Of a stretch of DNA of 64,000 nt, positions 50,012 to 59,023 are shown in pieces (position 1 is the first letter of the stretch; the number at the start of each line of letters is the position of its first letter). The position numbers and the translations under genes were made by a program. Under the pieces are notes generated by a model that worked only from the letters and a program-made list of their open reading frames with translations, was not told the DNA's origin and made no database searches. Source of the stretch: Actinomadura sp. J1-007 (lineage in GTDB: Bacteria > Actinomycetota > Actinomycetes > Streptosporangiales > Streptosporangiaceae); assembly GCF_009793335.1 (NCBI RefSeq), contig NZ_WING01000001.1, positions 6,448,001 to 6,512,000 on the forward strand. The letters are read 5' to 3'.

Positions 50012-50063
50012 CGCCACGCTCCTCGGTCCGGACCGCGCCGGTGCGCGGGCCGCTGGCACCCAT

Positions 50064-50088
50064 GGTTTAGGTAAAGCTAACCTAAACC
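50064..50088. promoter_or_regulatory. DtxR/IdeR iron box upstream of the iron permease
   Basis: The 19-bp core TTAGGTAAAGCTAACCTAA (50067-50085) differs from the DtxR/IdeR consensus at only two or three centre positions; it lies inside a longer dyad with perfect 9-bp arms GGTTTAGGT/ACCTAAACC. Its place upstream of FTR1 predicts repression when iron is plentiful. Confidence 0.9.
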
Positions 50089-50167
50089 AGTTTGTGCTCG
50101 TCGCGCGGCCCCGGCAAGCCCTCAGCGGGCCGGGGTGGCAAACGCCACTCGCGGCCCCGGCGACCCG

Positions 50168-51883
50168 TCAGTCGTCGTCCTTGCATTCGAGCCGGAGGAA
50201 CGCCTTGGCCAGCGGCAGGGCCACCAGCTCGACCTGCCAGCCGCGGGCGCCGAGGGCCCGCAGGGCGGCGCCGATCGTGGCGGCGGACGGCTCCTCGGGC
50301 GGCGTCCAGGCGAGGCGGCGTACGGAGTCGGGCTGGACGAGGTTCTCCGACGGCATCGTGTGCTCGTCGGCGAGCGCGGCGACGACCGCGCGGGCGGCGG
50401 TGAGGCGCTTGGCCGCCTCCGGGTCGCGTTCGGCCCAGCGGTGCGCGGGCGGCGGACCGTCGCCCGGCAGGTTGGCCTCGGGCAGGCCGCGCTCGGGCAG
50501 GGCGCGGGCGCGGGAGACGGCGCGCAGCCACGCGGACTGGTGCCGCCGGGCGCCGCGGCCCCGCATGGTCGGCAGCGCCTGGAGGTCGGCGGGGGTCTTC
50601 GGCGGGCTGAGGGCCAGCTCGACGATCGCCGCGTCCTGGAGCACCCGGCCCGGCGACAGGTCCCGTTCGCGGGCGATCTTGTCGCGGGCCTCCCAGACCT
50701 CGCGGACGATCGCGAGCGCGCGCCGGTTGCGGACGCGGTGGATGCCGGACGTGCGGCGCCAGGGGTCGGCGCGCGGCGGCTTCGGCGGCGTGGACAGGAT
50801 CGCCGCGAACTCCTCCAGCGCCCAGCCGAGCTTGCCCGCCGTCTCCAGCTCCTCGTGGAGGGCGTCGCGCAGCTCGACCAGCAGCTCGACGTCGAGCGCG
50901 GCGTAGCGCAGCCAGTCCTCGGGCAGCGGGCGCGTGGACCAGTCGGCGGCCGAGTGGCCCTTCTCCAGGACGAATCCGAGCACGTTCTCGACCATCGAGC
51001 CGAGGCCCACCCGCGGGTAGCCGAGCAGCCGCCCGGCCAGCTCGGTGTCGAACAGCCGCCGCGGGACGAGCCCCACCTCCGCCAGGCAGGGCAGGTCCTG
51101 GTTGGCGGCGTGCAGCACCATCTCGGCGTCGGCGAGCGCCGCGTCGAGCCCGGACAGGTCGGGGCAGCCGACCGGGTCGATCAGCGCGGTGCCCGCCCCC
51201 TCGCGGCGGAGCTGGATCAGGTAGGCGCGCTGGCCGTAGCGGTAGCCCGACGCCCGCTCGGCGTCGACCGCGACCGGCCCGCTGCCCGCCGCGAACGCGG
51301 CGATGACACGTTCCAGCCCGTCCTGATCGGCGACGACCGCGGGAACGCCCTCGCGCGGCTCCAGCAACGGCACCGCGACAGGCCGCACCGCCTCAACGGC
51401 CCCCACCGCCTCAGCCGCCTCAACGACCGCAGCGGCTTCGGCGGCTTCGGCGGTTCCGCCGGCCTCCGAGGCTCCGGCGGCCCGCGCGGCTTCAGCGACC
51501 CGCGCCGTTCGCCCGGTCCGCGCTGTCTCGGCGGGCTCGGCTCCTTCGGGGGGTCCCGAGGCGTCGGCGGTCCCCGCTGTTTCGGCGGCCCCGGACGCCT
51601 CGTCGGCCCGCGCCGCTCCGGCGGGCCGCGCGGCGTCGGCGGTTCCCGCTGATTCGGCGGGGCCGGGCGGCTCGTCGGCCTGTGCTGGCTCGGCGGGGCG
51701 CGCGGATTTGGCGGGGCCCGTCGCTTCGGCGGGGCCGGGTGGTGCGGCCGTGCCGGGCTGGTCGTTCGCTGGCGTCTGCTCCGCCCGCGCCCCCTTGCCG
51801 GGGCCGGTGGCACGCGTATCGGACACTCCCACGGTTACCGTGTTCTCCCCGGCCGCCTCGGTTTCGGACGTTCTGCTACCCAC
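50168..51883 (-). CDS. rnd: Ribonuclease D-like 3'-5' exoribonuclease with long N-terminal extension
   Basis: A 571-residue protein. Residues 1 to about 165 are low-complexity Ala/Glu/Gly/Pro/Thr with no fold; the DEDD exonuclease domain follows (Asp/Glu in GPVAVDAERASGYRYGQRA, Asp in LHAANQDLPCLAEVGL, WSTRPLPEDWLRYAALDVEL carrying the last Tyr/Asp pair), then an HRDC domain (REVWEARDKIARERDLSPGR). It trims tRNA and other RNA 3' ends. GTG 51883 is the start; a later start after the low-complexity part would give a normal ~400-residue RNase D. It is just downstream of the DUF3000 gene. Confidence 0.92.
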   Translation of the reverse strand: MGSRTSETEAAGENTVTVGVSDTRATGPGKGARAEQTPANDQPGTAAPPGPAEATGPAKSARPAEPAQADEPPGPAESAGTADAARPAGAARADEASGAAETAGTADASGPPEGAEPAETARTGRTARVAEAARAAGASEAGGTAEAAEAAAVVEAAEAVGAVEAVRPVAVPLLEPREGVPAVVADQDGLERVIAAFAAGSGPVAVDAERASGYRYGQRAYLIQLRREGAGTALIDPVGCPDLSGLDAALADAEMVLHAANQDLPCLAEVGLVPRRLFDTELAGRLLGYPRVGLGSMVENVLGFVLEKGHSAADWSTRPLPEDWLRYAALDVELLVELRDALHEELETAGKLGWALEEFAAILSTPPKPPRADPWRRTSGIHRVRNRRALAIVREVWEARDKIARERDLSPGRVLQDAAIVELALSPPKTPADLQALPTMRGRGARRHQSAWLRAVSRARALPERGLPEANLPGDGPPPAHRWAERDPEAAKRLTAARAVVAALADEHTMPSENLVQPDSVRRLAWTPPEEPSAATIGAALRALGARGWQVELVALPLAKAFLRLECKDDD

Positions 51884-51902
51884 GTCCCCTACCGTACGTC
51901 GC

Positions 51903-52943
51903 TCAGGCGCCTGCGCCGCCGGGGCGGTCAGGCAGGGTGGCGACGCCGGTGGGGGGCAGGCCCGCGGTGGTGCACATCACCTCGCACCACGCGGCCACGT
52001 GACCGGCGAGGTCCTCCCCGGTCGGCGACCACGACGCGCGCAGCTCCAGCTCGGTGGTGGACGGCTCGTCGCTCTTGTCGCCGAAGCTCTCGGACACCGC
52101 GCGGGTGACGGTGCCCGAGACGCCCGCGTATCCGGCGGGCTCGAGCGCCTCCAGCAGCCAGTCCCACGCGACCGAGCCGATCAGCTCGTCGGCCGCGATC
52201 TCGGGCTCCAGGTCGGCGCGGATGTAGGCGACGACGCGGAACCCGTTGGTCCAGCCGCTGCGGCCCTCGGGGTCGTACAGCACGATGAGGCGGCCCATCG
52301 CGATCTCGGCCTCGTCGCCGTCGCCGTCGCGGTAGACGCTGCCCGACATGGCCGCCGCGTACGGCGCGAGGCGCTGCGGGGCCGGCATGTCCTCCAGGTC
52401 GAGCTCGGGCCGCAGGCCCGGCCCGTCGAGGATCGCGCGGAGCGTGTCGAGGGCCCGTTGGAACGCGGGTGGGTTCATGGGCTTCCCGGCCGGTCGGCTG
52501 GCGGATGGGGACGGGGTCGACGTGGCGGCCGGGACCGATGGGCTCGAAGGGACCTGCGGGCTCGGAGGGACGGGCGGGACCACCGGTGCGGCGCCGGGTA
52601 CGGAGCCGGGCGCGGCGACGGGGGGCAAGGGCGGTGAAACAGGCACGGCACAGGTTTCGTCTCGGGGGCGGGGCCGGTCAGGCCACGGCCCGCTCGGATG
52701 AGGTCCGGCCGGTGGCGGGCGGGCCGGGTTCTCGGGGGAGGTGTCGGGACCGGACGGGTGCTCCGCGGTGCTCGCGGCCTCCTCGGCGTCCTCGGATCCG
52801 GATCCGAGGGCCGCCGGCGGGAGGCCGACCAGAACGGCGGTGCCGCACTCGACGCAGGCCCGTTCGGGGCACTCCGCGCCGTGCCCGTCGGGGCAGGGCG
52901 GCTGCTCGAAGAGTCGTTCATCACCGCAGGTGGAGCAGTACAA
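51903..52943 (-). CDS. Zinc-ribbon / DUF3000 fusion protein
   Basis: A 346-residue protein in one frame. Residues 1-45 form a Cys-rich ribbon (LYCSTCGDERLFEQPPCPDG, CPERACVECGTAV; eight Cys). Then about 100 residues of Pro/Ser/Ala-rich linker, then a full DUF3000 domain (FQRALDTLRAILDGPGL, LAPYAAAMSGSVYRDGDG, AYIRADLEPEIAADELIGSV, WDWLLEALEPAGYAGVSG). In other actinomycetes these parts are usually two adjacent genes, so this looks like a fusion; alternatively DUF3000 starts at ATG 52478. The TTG at 52943 is chosen because GGGAGG lies seven bases upstream and the ribbon family starts MYCSTCGDE. It is divergent from hemE. Confidence 0.85.
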   Translation of the reverse strand: MYCSTCGDERLFEQPPCPDGHGAECPERACVECGTAVLVGLPPAALGSGSEDAEEAASTAEHPSGPDTSPENPARPPPAGPHPSGPWPDRPRPRDETCAVPVSPPLPPVAAPGSVPGAAPVVPPVPPSPQVPSSPSVPAATSTPSPSASRPAGKPMNPPAFQRALDTLRAILDGPGLRPELDLEDMPAPQRLAPYAAAMSGSVYRDGDGDEAEIAMGRLIVLYDPEGRSGWTNGFRVVAYIRADLEPEIAADELIGSVAWDWLLEALEPAGYAGVSGTVTRAVSESFGDKSDEPSTTELELRASWSPTGEDLAGHVAAWCEVMCTTAGLPPTGVATLPDRPGGAGA

Positions 52944-53177
52944 GGGGGAACCTCCCTCGGCTATGACACGCATCACGTTCGCATGCGCGGGTGACAGAAT
53001 GCGGGACTTCGCTCGGCGTGTCCGGAACTTCGTACGCCGGTCCTCCCGCCGCCACGCCCTGCCCACCCGTCCCTCGCGCCCCGCCGCCGCGCCGCCGCCG
53101 CGCCCGCAGGGTACGGATCGCCGGCGGGTCTCGCGACCCGGTGCGTCCCGCCGGGCCGTTCGTGGGACCATCACCAC

Positions 53178-54272
53178 GTGGCTGTAGACGCTGTTGGTTC
53201 AGAGGATGGCGGGCCGGGCGAGGCCCGCACGGGGGGTCCCGGGCTGGAGGCGAGCCCGTTCCTGCTGGCGTGCCGCCGCAAGCCGGTGCCGCACACGCCC
53301 GTCTGGTACATGCGGCAGGCGGGGCGCTCGCTGCCGGAGTACCTGAAGCTGCGCGAGGGCGTGCCGATGATGGAGGCGTGCGCCCGCCCGGACATGATCG
53401 TCGAGATCACGATGCAGCCGGTGCGCCGCTACGGGGTGGACGCCGCGATCTTCTTCAGCGACATCGTGGTGCCGCTGAAGGCGATCGGCGTGGACCTCGA
53501 CATCAAGCCCGGCGTCGGCCCGGTGATCGCCGACCCGGTCCGCGACCGGGCCGGGCTCGGCGTGCTGCGCCCGCTCACCCCGGACGACGTGCCGTACGTC
53601 ACCGAGGCGGCCCGCGCGCTGACGGGGGAGCTCGGCGCGACGCCGCTCATCGGGTTCGCGGGCGCGCCGTTCACGCTGGCCTCCTACCTCATCGAGGGCG
53701 GGCCGTCCAAGAACCAGGACCGCACCAAGGCCATGATGTACGGCGATCCCGAGCTGTGGGACGCGCTGATGGAACGGCTCACCGACATCACGATCGCGTA
53801 CCTGGAGGTGCAGATCGCGGCCGGGGCGAGCGCCGTCCAGCTCTTCGACTCGTGGGTCGGCGCGGTCGCCCCGCAGGACTACCGTGCGTCGGTGCTCCCG
53901 CACACCCGGCGGATCTTCGAGGCGATCGCGCCGCTCGGCGTGCCGCGCATCCACTTCGGCGTCGGGACGGGCGAGCTGCTCGGCCTGATGGGCGAGGCCG
54001 GGGCCGACGTCGTCGGCGTCGACTGGCGGGTGCCGCTGGACGAGGCCGTCCGCCGGGTCGAGCCCGGCAAGGCCCTCCAGGGCAACCTCGACCCGGCCGT
54101 CCTGTTCGCGCCGTGGGAGGTCGTGGAGCGCCGCGCCCGCGACGTGCTGGACCGGGGCCGTACGGCCGAGGGCCACGTGTTCAACCTCGGCCACGGCGTC
54201 CTGCCGTCCACCGACCCCGACGTGCTCGCCCGCCTGACCGACCTCGTCCACGAGGCGAGCGCCCGCGGCTGA
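53178..54272 (+). CDS. hemE: Uroporphyrinogen decarboxylase
   Basis: A 364-residue enzyme that decarboxylates the four acetates of uroporphyrinogen III to give coproporphyrinogen III. Signature motifs PVWYMRQAGRSLPEYLKLRE near residue 42 (substrate Arg) and GFAGAPFTLASYLIEGG, plus QLFDSWVGAVAP, IHFGVGTGELL and the C-terminal NLGHGVLPSTDPD. GTG at 53178. It begins the heme cluster hemE-hemG-hemQ and is divergent from the zinc-ribbon/DUF3000 gene. Confidence 0.97.
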   Translation: MAVDAVGSEDGGPGEARTGGPGLEASPFLLACRRKPVPHTPVWYMRQAGRSLPEYLKLREGVPMMEACARPDMIVEITMQPVRRYGVDAAIFFSDIVVPLKAIGVDLDIKPGVGPVIADPVRDRAGLGVLRPLTPDDVPYVTEAARALTGELGATPLIGFAGAPFTLASYLIEGGPSKNQDRTKAMMYGDPELWDALMERLTDITIAYLEVQIAAGASAVQLFDSWVGAVAPQDYRASVLPHTRRIFEAIAPLGVPRIHFGVGTGELLGLMGEAGADVVGVDWRVPLDEAVRRVEPGKALQGNLDPAVLFAPWEVVERRARDVLDRGRTAEGHVFNLGHGVLPSTDPDVLARLTDLVHEASARG

Positions 54273-54315
54273 CCCCGCGCGTCGCGGACCCCCGCGCGTC
54301 GCGGACCCCCGCGCG
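54273..54315. repeat. Short 17-bp tandem repeat between hemE and hemG
   Basis: CCCCGCGCGTCGCGGA is repeated twice with a 1-bp offset, and a third partial copy follows to 54315. It could form GC-rich secondary structure after hemE. Confidence 0.6.
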
Positions 54316-54395
54316 GCCGGGCGCACGGCCGGGGAACGGGGCGCGAGGGCGTGACCCGGTGCGGGGGCGGCGGAGGCGTCTGGAAGGCTGGAGGC

Positions 54396-55916
54396 ATGAC
54401 CACCTCGCATGTCGTTGTCATCGGAGGCGGCATCGCGGGCCTGGCCGCCGCGCGGCTGATCGCCCGCGGCGGGGCGCGGGTCACGGTGCTGGAGGGCTCC
54501 GCCAGGATCGGCGGCAAGCTGCACGTCAGCGAGGTCGCCGGGCTGCCGGTGGACGAGGGCGCGGAGTCGATGCTGGCCCGCCGGCCCGAGGGGCTGGACC
54601 TGGTCCGCGACCTCGGCCGGGCGGGCGACCTCGTCAACCCGGGCACCACGTCCTCGGCGATCCTCAGCCACGGGGCGCTGCGCAGGATCCCGTCCGGGCA
54701 GGTGATGGGCGTGCCGTCCGACCTGCGCGCGCTCGCGTCGTCCCAGGTGCTGTCCCCGGCCGGCCTCGCCCGCGTGCCGCTCGACCTGGTGCTGCCCGAG
54801 ACGCCGCACGGCGCCGACGTGTCGGTGGCCGACTTCGTCGGCGCCCGGCTCGGCCGCGAGGTCGTGGACCGGCTCGTCGAGCCGCTGCTCGGCGGGGTGT
54901 ACGCCGGGCGCGCCGAGCTGCTGTCGTTCGAGTCGACCCTGCCCGCCGTGGCGGCGGCGGCTCGCACGCACCGTTCGCTGATCAGCGCCGTCCAGGGCAT
55001 CAGGGCGGCGGCCCCGCAGGACCCGGGCCCGGTCTTCGCCAGCTTCCGCGGCGGGCTCGGCGTCCTGCCCGGCCTGGTCGCCGGAGACGTGGAGGCCGCG
55101 GGCGGAACGGTCCGCACCGGCGCGATGGTCCGCGAGCTGCGCCGCACCCCGGACGGCTGGCGGCTCACCGTCGGCTCGGCCCGCGACCCGGAGGCCGTGG
55201 ACGCCGACGCCGTGGTGGTCGCCGTCCCGGCCGCGCCCGCCGCCCGCCTGCTGGACGCCGAGGCGCCCGCCGCGGCCCGCGAGCTGGCCCGGATCGAGTA
55301 CGCGAGCATGGCCATCGTCACGCTCGCCTACCCCGCCACCGCGTTCCGCAGGCTCCCGCGCGGCAGCGGCTACCTCGTGCCCGCCGTCGAGGGGCGCGGG
55401 GTCAAGGCCGTGACGTTCAGCTCGGTGAAGTGGCCGCACCTGCGCGACCGCGATCCGGGGCTCGTCGCGGTGCGGTGCTCGATCGGCCGGTTCGGCGACG
55501 AGCAGGCCCTCCAGCGCTCCGACGACGAGCTGGTCGCCGCGGCGATGCACGAGCTGGCGCTGACGTGCGGCGTGGACGAGCTGCCCGCCGAGACGCGGGT
55601 GTCGCGGTGGGGCGGCGGGCTGCCGCAGTACAACGTGGGCCACGCCGACCGGGTCGCGCGGATCCGCGCGGCGGTCGCGGCGCAGCCGGGCCTCGCCGTC
55701 GCGGGCGCCGCCTACGAGGGGCTGGGCGTGCCCGCGTGCATCGCGACGGCGCGCGCGGCGGCGGGGCGCGTCCTGGAACATCTCGAACGTGTGAAGAGCC
55801 GAGGAGGAACCGCACATGGCAGCGACGGAGAAGACGGACAAGCCGAAGGCCCGCGACCTGAACCGGGTGATCCGGTACACGATGTGGTCGGTCTTCCGCG
55901 TGAAGAGCCCCGGTGA
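54396..55916 (+). CDS. hemG: Coproporphyrinogen III / protoporphyrinogen oxidase (HemG/HemY type)
   Basis: A flavoprotein of 506 residues as written. N-terminal FAD motif VVVIGGGIAGLAAARLIARG and LEGSARIGGKLHVSEVAG; DEGAESMLARRPEGLDLVRD; C-terminal FAD contact SRWGGGLPQYNVGHADRV and GVPACIATARAAAGRVLEHL. It oxidises coproporphyrinogen III to coproporphyrin in the gram-positive-type pathway. ATG at 54396 starts at the FAD fold. The reading frame runs on 101 bases into hemQ; the last ~38 residues (after EHLERVK) are out of character, so the native stop may differ. Translational coupling to hemQ is likely. Confidence 0.94.
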   Translation: MTTSHVVVIGGGIAGLAAARLIARGGARVTVLEGSARIGGKLHVSEVAGLPVDEGAESMLARRPEGLDLVRDLGRAGDLVNPGTTSSAILSHGALRRIPSGQVMGVPSDLRALASSQVLSPAGLARVPLDLVLPETPHGADVSVADFVGARLGREVVDRLVEPLLGGVYAGRAELLSFESTLPAVAAAARTHRSLISAVQGIRAAAPQDPGPVFASFRGGLGVLPGLVAGDVEAAGGTVRTGAMVRELRRTPDGWRLTVGSARDPEAVDADAVVVAVPAAPAARLLDAEAPAAARELARIEYASMAIVTLAYPATAFRRLPRGSGYLVPAVEGRGVKAVTFSSVKWPHLRDRDPGLVAVRCSIGRFGDEQALQRSDDELVAAAMHELALTCGVDELPAETRVSRWGGGLPQYNVGHADRVARIRAAVAAQPGLAVAGAAYEGLGVPACIATARAAAGRVLEHLERVKSRGGTAHGSDGEDGQAEGPRPEPGDPVHDVVGLPREEPR

Positions 55917-56520
55917 CTTCGGCGAGCGCGACGCCGCGGAGGTCCAGGCCGTCCTGGACCAGGCCGCCGAGAAGGACGTGACGACGCGCGGCGCGTACGA
56001 CGTGGCGGGGCTGCGGGCCGACGCCGACTACATGTTCTGGTGGCACGCGCCGACCGTCGAGGACCTCCAGGAGGTCTACACGCGGTTCCGCCGCACGGCC
56101 GTCGGGCGGGCGTCGGAGCCGGTGTGGTCGCAGGTGGCGCTGCACCGTCCGGCCGAGTTCAACAAGAGCCACATCCCGGCGTTCCTCGCCGAGGAGCAGG
56201 CGCGGGCGTACGTGTGCGTCTACCCGTTCGTCCGGTCGTACGAGTGGTACCTGCTGCCCGACGAGGAGCGCCGCGCGATGCTCGCCGAGCACGGCCGGAT
56301 GGCGCGCGACTACCCGGACGTGCGGGCCAACACGGTGTCGTCGTTCGCGCTCGGCGACTACGAGTGGATGCTGGCGTTCGAGGCCGACGAGCTGCACCGC
56401 ATCGTCGACCTGATGCGGCACCTGCGCGGCTCGGAGACGCGGCGGCACGTCCGCGAGGAGGTCCCGTTCTACACCGGCCGCCGCAAGGAGGTCGCCGAGC
56501 TGGTCGCGGACCTGCCCTGA
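55816..56520 (+). CDS. hemQ: Coproheme decarboxylase HemQ (chlorite dismutase-like)
   Basis: A 234-residue HemQ/ChdC that decarboxylates coproheme III to heme b using peroxide. The catalytic Tyr is in YPFVRSYEWYLLPDEER and the heme-ligand His in LAEHGRMARDYPDVRANTV; N-terminal RVIRYTMWSVFRVK and C-terminal EEVPFYTGRRKEVAELV are typical. ATG 55816 overlaps hemG. With hemE and hemG it marks the coproporphyrin-dependent pathway; the ferrochelatase hemH is not in the window. A strong hairpin follows. Confidence 0.97.
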   Translation: MAATEKTDKPKARDLNRVIRYTMWSVFRVKSPGDFGERDAAEVQAVLDQAAEKDVTTRGAYDVAGLRADADYMFWWHAPTVEDLQEVYTRFRRTAVGRASEPVWSQVALHRPAEFNKSHIPAFLAEEQARAYVCVYPFVRSYEWYLLPDEERRAMLAEHGRMARDYPDVRANTVSSFALGDYEWMLAFEADELHRIVDLMRHLRGSETRRHVREEVPFYTGRRKEVAELVADLP

Positions 56521-56531
56521 CCGCCCGCCGC

Positions 56532-56564
56532 CGCGGCGCCCGCCCCTCGGACGCGGGCGCCGCG
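56532..56564 (+). terminator. Hairpin terminator after hemQ
   Basis: Perfect 12-bp stem CGCGGCGCCCGC/GCGGGCGCCGCG with a 9-nt loop, 11 bp after the hemQ stop. Confidence 0.75.
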
Positions 56565-56669
56565 CCGGACCGGCCCGCGCGATGGGCGGTACGCCCCGTG
56601 ACCTGGCGACTGGTCCGTACGGCGCGAGTTGTCTCCCCTGGACCGAACGCGCGGCAAAGGGGCAGTAAA

Positions 56670-57266
56670 GTGCTGGCCGTGACTACTGCTCCCCCAAAGC
56701 ACTCGCGAGGCAGGCACGCGAAGCCGCCGTCGGAGTTCACGATCCGCTGGAAGCGACTGGTCCGGGCGTCGGTGGGGGATTCGCGAAGGCGGCGGCTGGT
56801 CGCCGCCGGGACGGGCACGGCCGCGGTGGCGCTGCTCGCCGGGACGGCGTTCGCGGGGCTGTCGGCCGACGACTCCCGGCGCTCGCCGCGCGCCGCCGTC
56901 GCCGCGCAGACGAGCCGTCCGTCGGTCAAGGGCGCCGTGGAGACGACCCGTACGACCGACCCGGACGAGGTGCCGGAGGCCGTGCCGTTCTTCCAGAGCA
57001 AGGACACCGGCGGCAAGGTCGCCAAGCACGTCAAGGACGTCCGCCGCAGCGGGGCGTTCATCCGGGTCTACACCGACCTCGGCGAGGGCGACGAGAACTC
57101 CCCGCCCGCCGTGTCGCTGTGCGAGTGGACGACGCAGTTCCTGAAGGACGGCGGCGACGAGGAGCCGCGCGTGTTCGTGCACGGCAAGAGCAGCGACAAC
57201 GGCAGCGTCGTCCTCGCCAACAAGCAGAGCGACAAGGACGACTGCGAGGTCGGCGAGACCCGCTGA
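56670..57266 (+). CDS. Hypothetical membrane-anchored extracytoplasmic protein
   Basis: A 198-residue protein: basic N-terminus (HSRGRHAKPPSEFTIRWKR), one transmembrane helix (LVAAGTGTAAVALLAGTAFA) and a hydrophilic outside domain rich in Ser/Asp/Lys with two Cys (SLCEWTTQF, DDCEVGETR). GTG 56670 has AAGGGG seven bases upstream; a GTG three codons later (56679) is possible. It sits alone between hemQ and the amidohydrolase gene, followed by a perfect hairpin. No family recognised. Confidence 0.75.
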   Translation: MLAVTTAPPKHSRGRHAKPPSEFTIRWKRLVRASVGDSRRRRLVAAGTGTAAVALLAGTAFAGLSADDSRRSPRAAVAAQTSRPSVKGAVETTRTTDPDEVPEAVPFFQSKDTGGKVAKHVKDVRRSGAFIRVYTDLGEGDENSPPAVSLCEWTTQFLKDGGDEEPRVFVHGKSSDNGSVVLANKQSDKDDCEVGETR

Positions 57267-57267
57267 C

Positions 57268-57287
57268 CCGTTCCGCGAGCGGAACGG
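57268..57287 (+). terminator. Hairpin terminator after the hypothetical protein
   Basis: Perfect 8-bp stem CCGTTCCG/CGGAACGG with a CGAG loop right after the stop codon, followed by CTTGG. Confidence 0.7.
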
Positions 57288-57343
57288 CTTGGAGCGTGCC
57301 ACGACCGGCGCGCGCGACGTCCCGAGCACGAGTCAGGAGAGCC

Positions 57344-58560
57344 ATGCCAGGACCGGCGAACGACGACCTGACCATCGAGCACGCCCTGGTGTTCGACGGG
57401 TGGTCGCAGGACCTGCGGGAGGCGTCGCTGTACGTCCGCGACGGCGCGATCGCCGAGATCGGCGACCGCGTCACCCGCGCCGACCGGACGATCGACGCCC
57501 GCGGCCGGGTCGTGATGCCCGGCCTCATCGACGCGCACTTCCACGCGTACGCGGTGTCGCTGCACAACCTGGAGTTCGACGCCGGGCCGCTCAGCTACAT
57601 CGCGCTCGCGGGCGCCCGCCGCCTGCGCCGCGCCCTGCGCCGCGGCTTCACGACCGTACGGGACGTCGCGGGCGGCGACATCGGCCTGGCCCGCGCCGTC
57701 GAGACCGGCCTGATCCCCGCGCCCCGCTACCTCTACACCGGCCCGGCGCTCAGCCAGACCGGCGGGCACGGCGACGCCCGCCCCGGCGACCTCGACCTCT
57801 GCGTGCACACCGCCCGCATGAACGAGGTCGTGGACGGGGTGGAGAACCTGCGCGTCGCCGTCCGCGAGCGGTTCCGCACCGGCGCGCACGCGATCAAGAT
57901 CATGGCGTCCGGCGGGGTGCTGTCGCCGACCGACCCGCTGCGCCCGGCGCAGTACTCGGCCGAGGAGATCAGGGCGGTCACCGACGAGGCGGCCCGGCGC
58001 GGCAGCTACGTCGCCGCGCACGCCTACGCGTCCGAGGCCGTCCGGCACGCGGTCGGCAACGGCGTCCGCTCGGTCGAGCACGGCAACCTGATCGACGGGC
58101 CGACCGCCGCGCTGATGGCCGAGCACGGCGCGTACCTCGTGCCGACCCTCGCCACCTACGACGCGATGGACCGCCGCGGCGACGAGGTCGGCATACCCGG
58201 GACGGGCCGCGCCAAGAACCGGGAGGTGCTGGACGCGGGCCGGACGGCCGTCGAGCGCGCCCACGCCGCGGGCGTCCGGGTCGGGTTCGGCACCGACCTC
58301 ATGGGCGACCTGGAGGACGACCAGCTCCTCGGGCTGCGCCTCCAGGCCGAGGCGTCCGGCACGCTCGCGTGCCTGCGCTCGGCGACGTCGGTGAACGCCG
58401 ACCTGATCGGCCGCCCGGACCTCGGCCGGATCGAGCCGGGGCCCGCGCCGACCTGCTCGTCCTGGACGGCGACCCGTTCACCGACCTCGCCGTCCTGTGG
58501 GACGAGCGGCGCCCGCGTCAGGTCGTGCGGGACGGCGTCATTCAGCCGGCTCCAGCGTGA
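57344..58560 (+). CDS. Amidohydrolase-family enzyme (frameshifted)
   Basis: About 405 residues of a metal-dependent amidohydrolase. The metal-binding HxH lies in MPGLIDAHFHAYAVS; a Lys in AIKIMASGGVLSP and His in VAAHAYASEA and RSVEHGNLIDGP extend the site; FGTDLMGDLEDDQLLG gives the Asp; C-terminal DLLVLDGDPFTDLAVLWDE closes the composite beta-sandwich. These resemble imidazolonepropionase/prolidase-like members. The frame breaks at 58438-58441 (one G missing from GGGG). ATG 57344 follows AGGAGAG. Substrate not known. Its end overlaps msrB on the other strand by 23 bp. Confidence 0.9.
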
Positions 58561-58938
58561 GGCTCACGCTGTTGATGCAGTAGCGCTGGTCGGTCGGGGT
58601 GCCGTAGCCCTCGCCCTCGAACACGTGCCCGAGGTGCGAGTCGCAGGTCGCGCACCGCACCTCGATCCGGGTCATGCCGAGGGAGGTGTCCTCCAGCAGC
58701 GTCACCGCGTCGCTCTCGGACGGCTGGTAGAACGACGGCCAGCCGCAGTGGCTGTCGAACTTGGTCTCTGAGCGGAACAGCTCGGCCCCGCAGGCGCGGC
58801 AGCGGTAGACGCCGACGGTCTTGGTGTCGGTGTACTCGCCGGTGAACGGGCGCTCGGTGCCCGCCTCGCGGAGCACGTGGAACTCCTCGGGCTGAGCCGC
58901 GCCCGCCACTCGTCCTCGCTCTTGCGGATCTTCTCCAT
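58538..58938 (-). CDS. msrB: Peptide-methionine (R)-S-oxide reductase MsrB (frameshifted at N-terminus)
   Basis: About 133 residues. Zinc ligands CRACG and CATCD flank the core; catalytic Cys in TDQRYCINSVSL; substrate-loop DSHCGWPSFYQP. It reduces methionine R-sulfoxide in oxidised proteins, using thioredoxin. The first 15 residues (MEKIRKSEDEWRARL) are in another frame; one C missing at 58889-58891 (plus GGG) restores SPEEFHVLREAGTERPF. ATG 58938. It overlaps the convergent amidohydrolase gene by 23 bp. Confidence 0.94.
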
Positions 58939-59023
58939 GTCCCCGACGTTACCTCGCGAACGGGGAGGTCACGGCGGGTGACCGGGTGATCGCCCTGTCG
59001 GACCCGTGGGCTACCGTGCCGGT

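Noticed and set aside
53199..55880. 893-residue reverse frame opposite hemE-hemG
   Set aside because: Antisense shadow; no start signal or domain.
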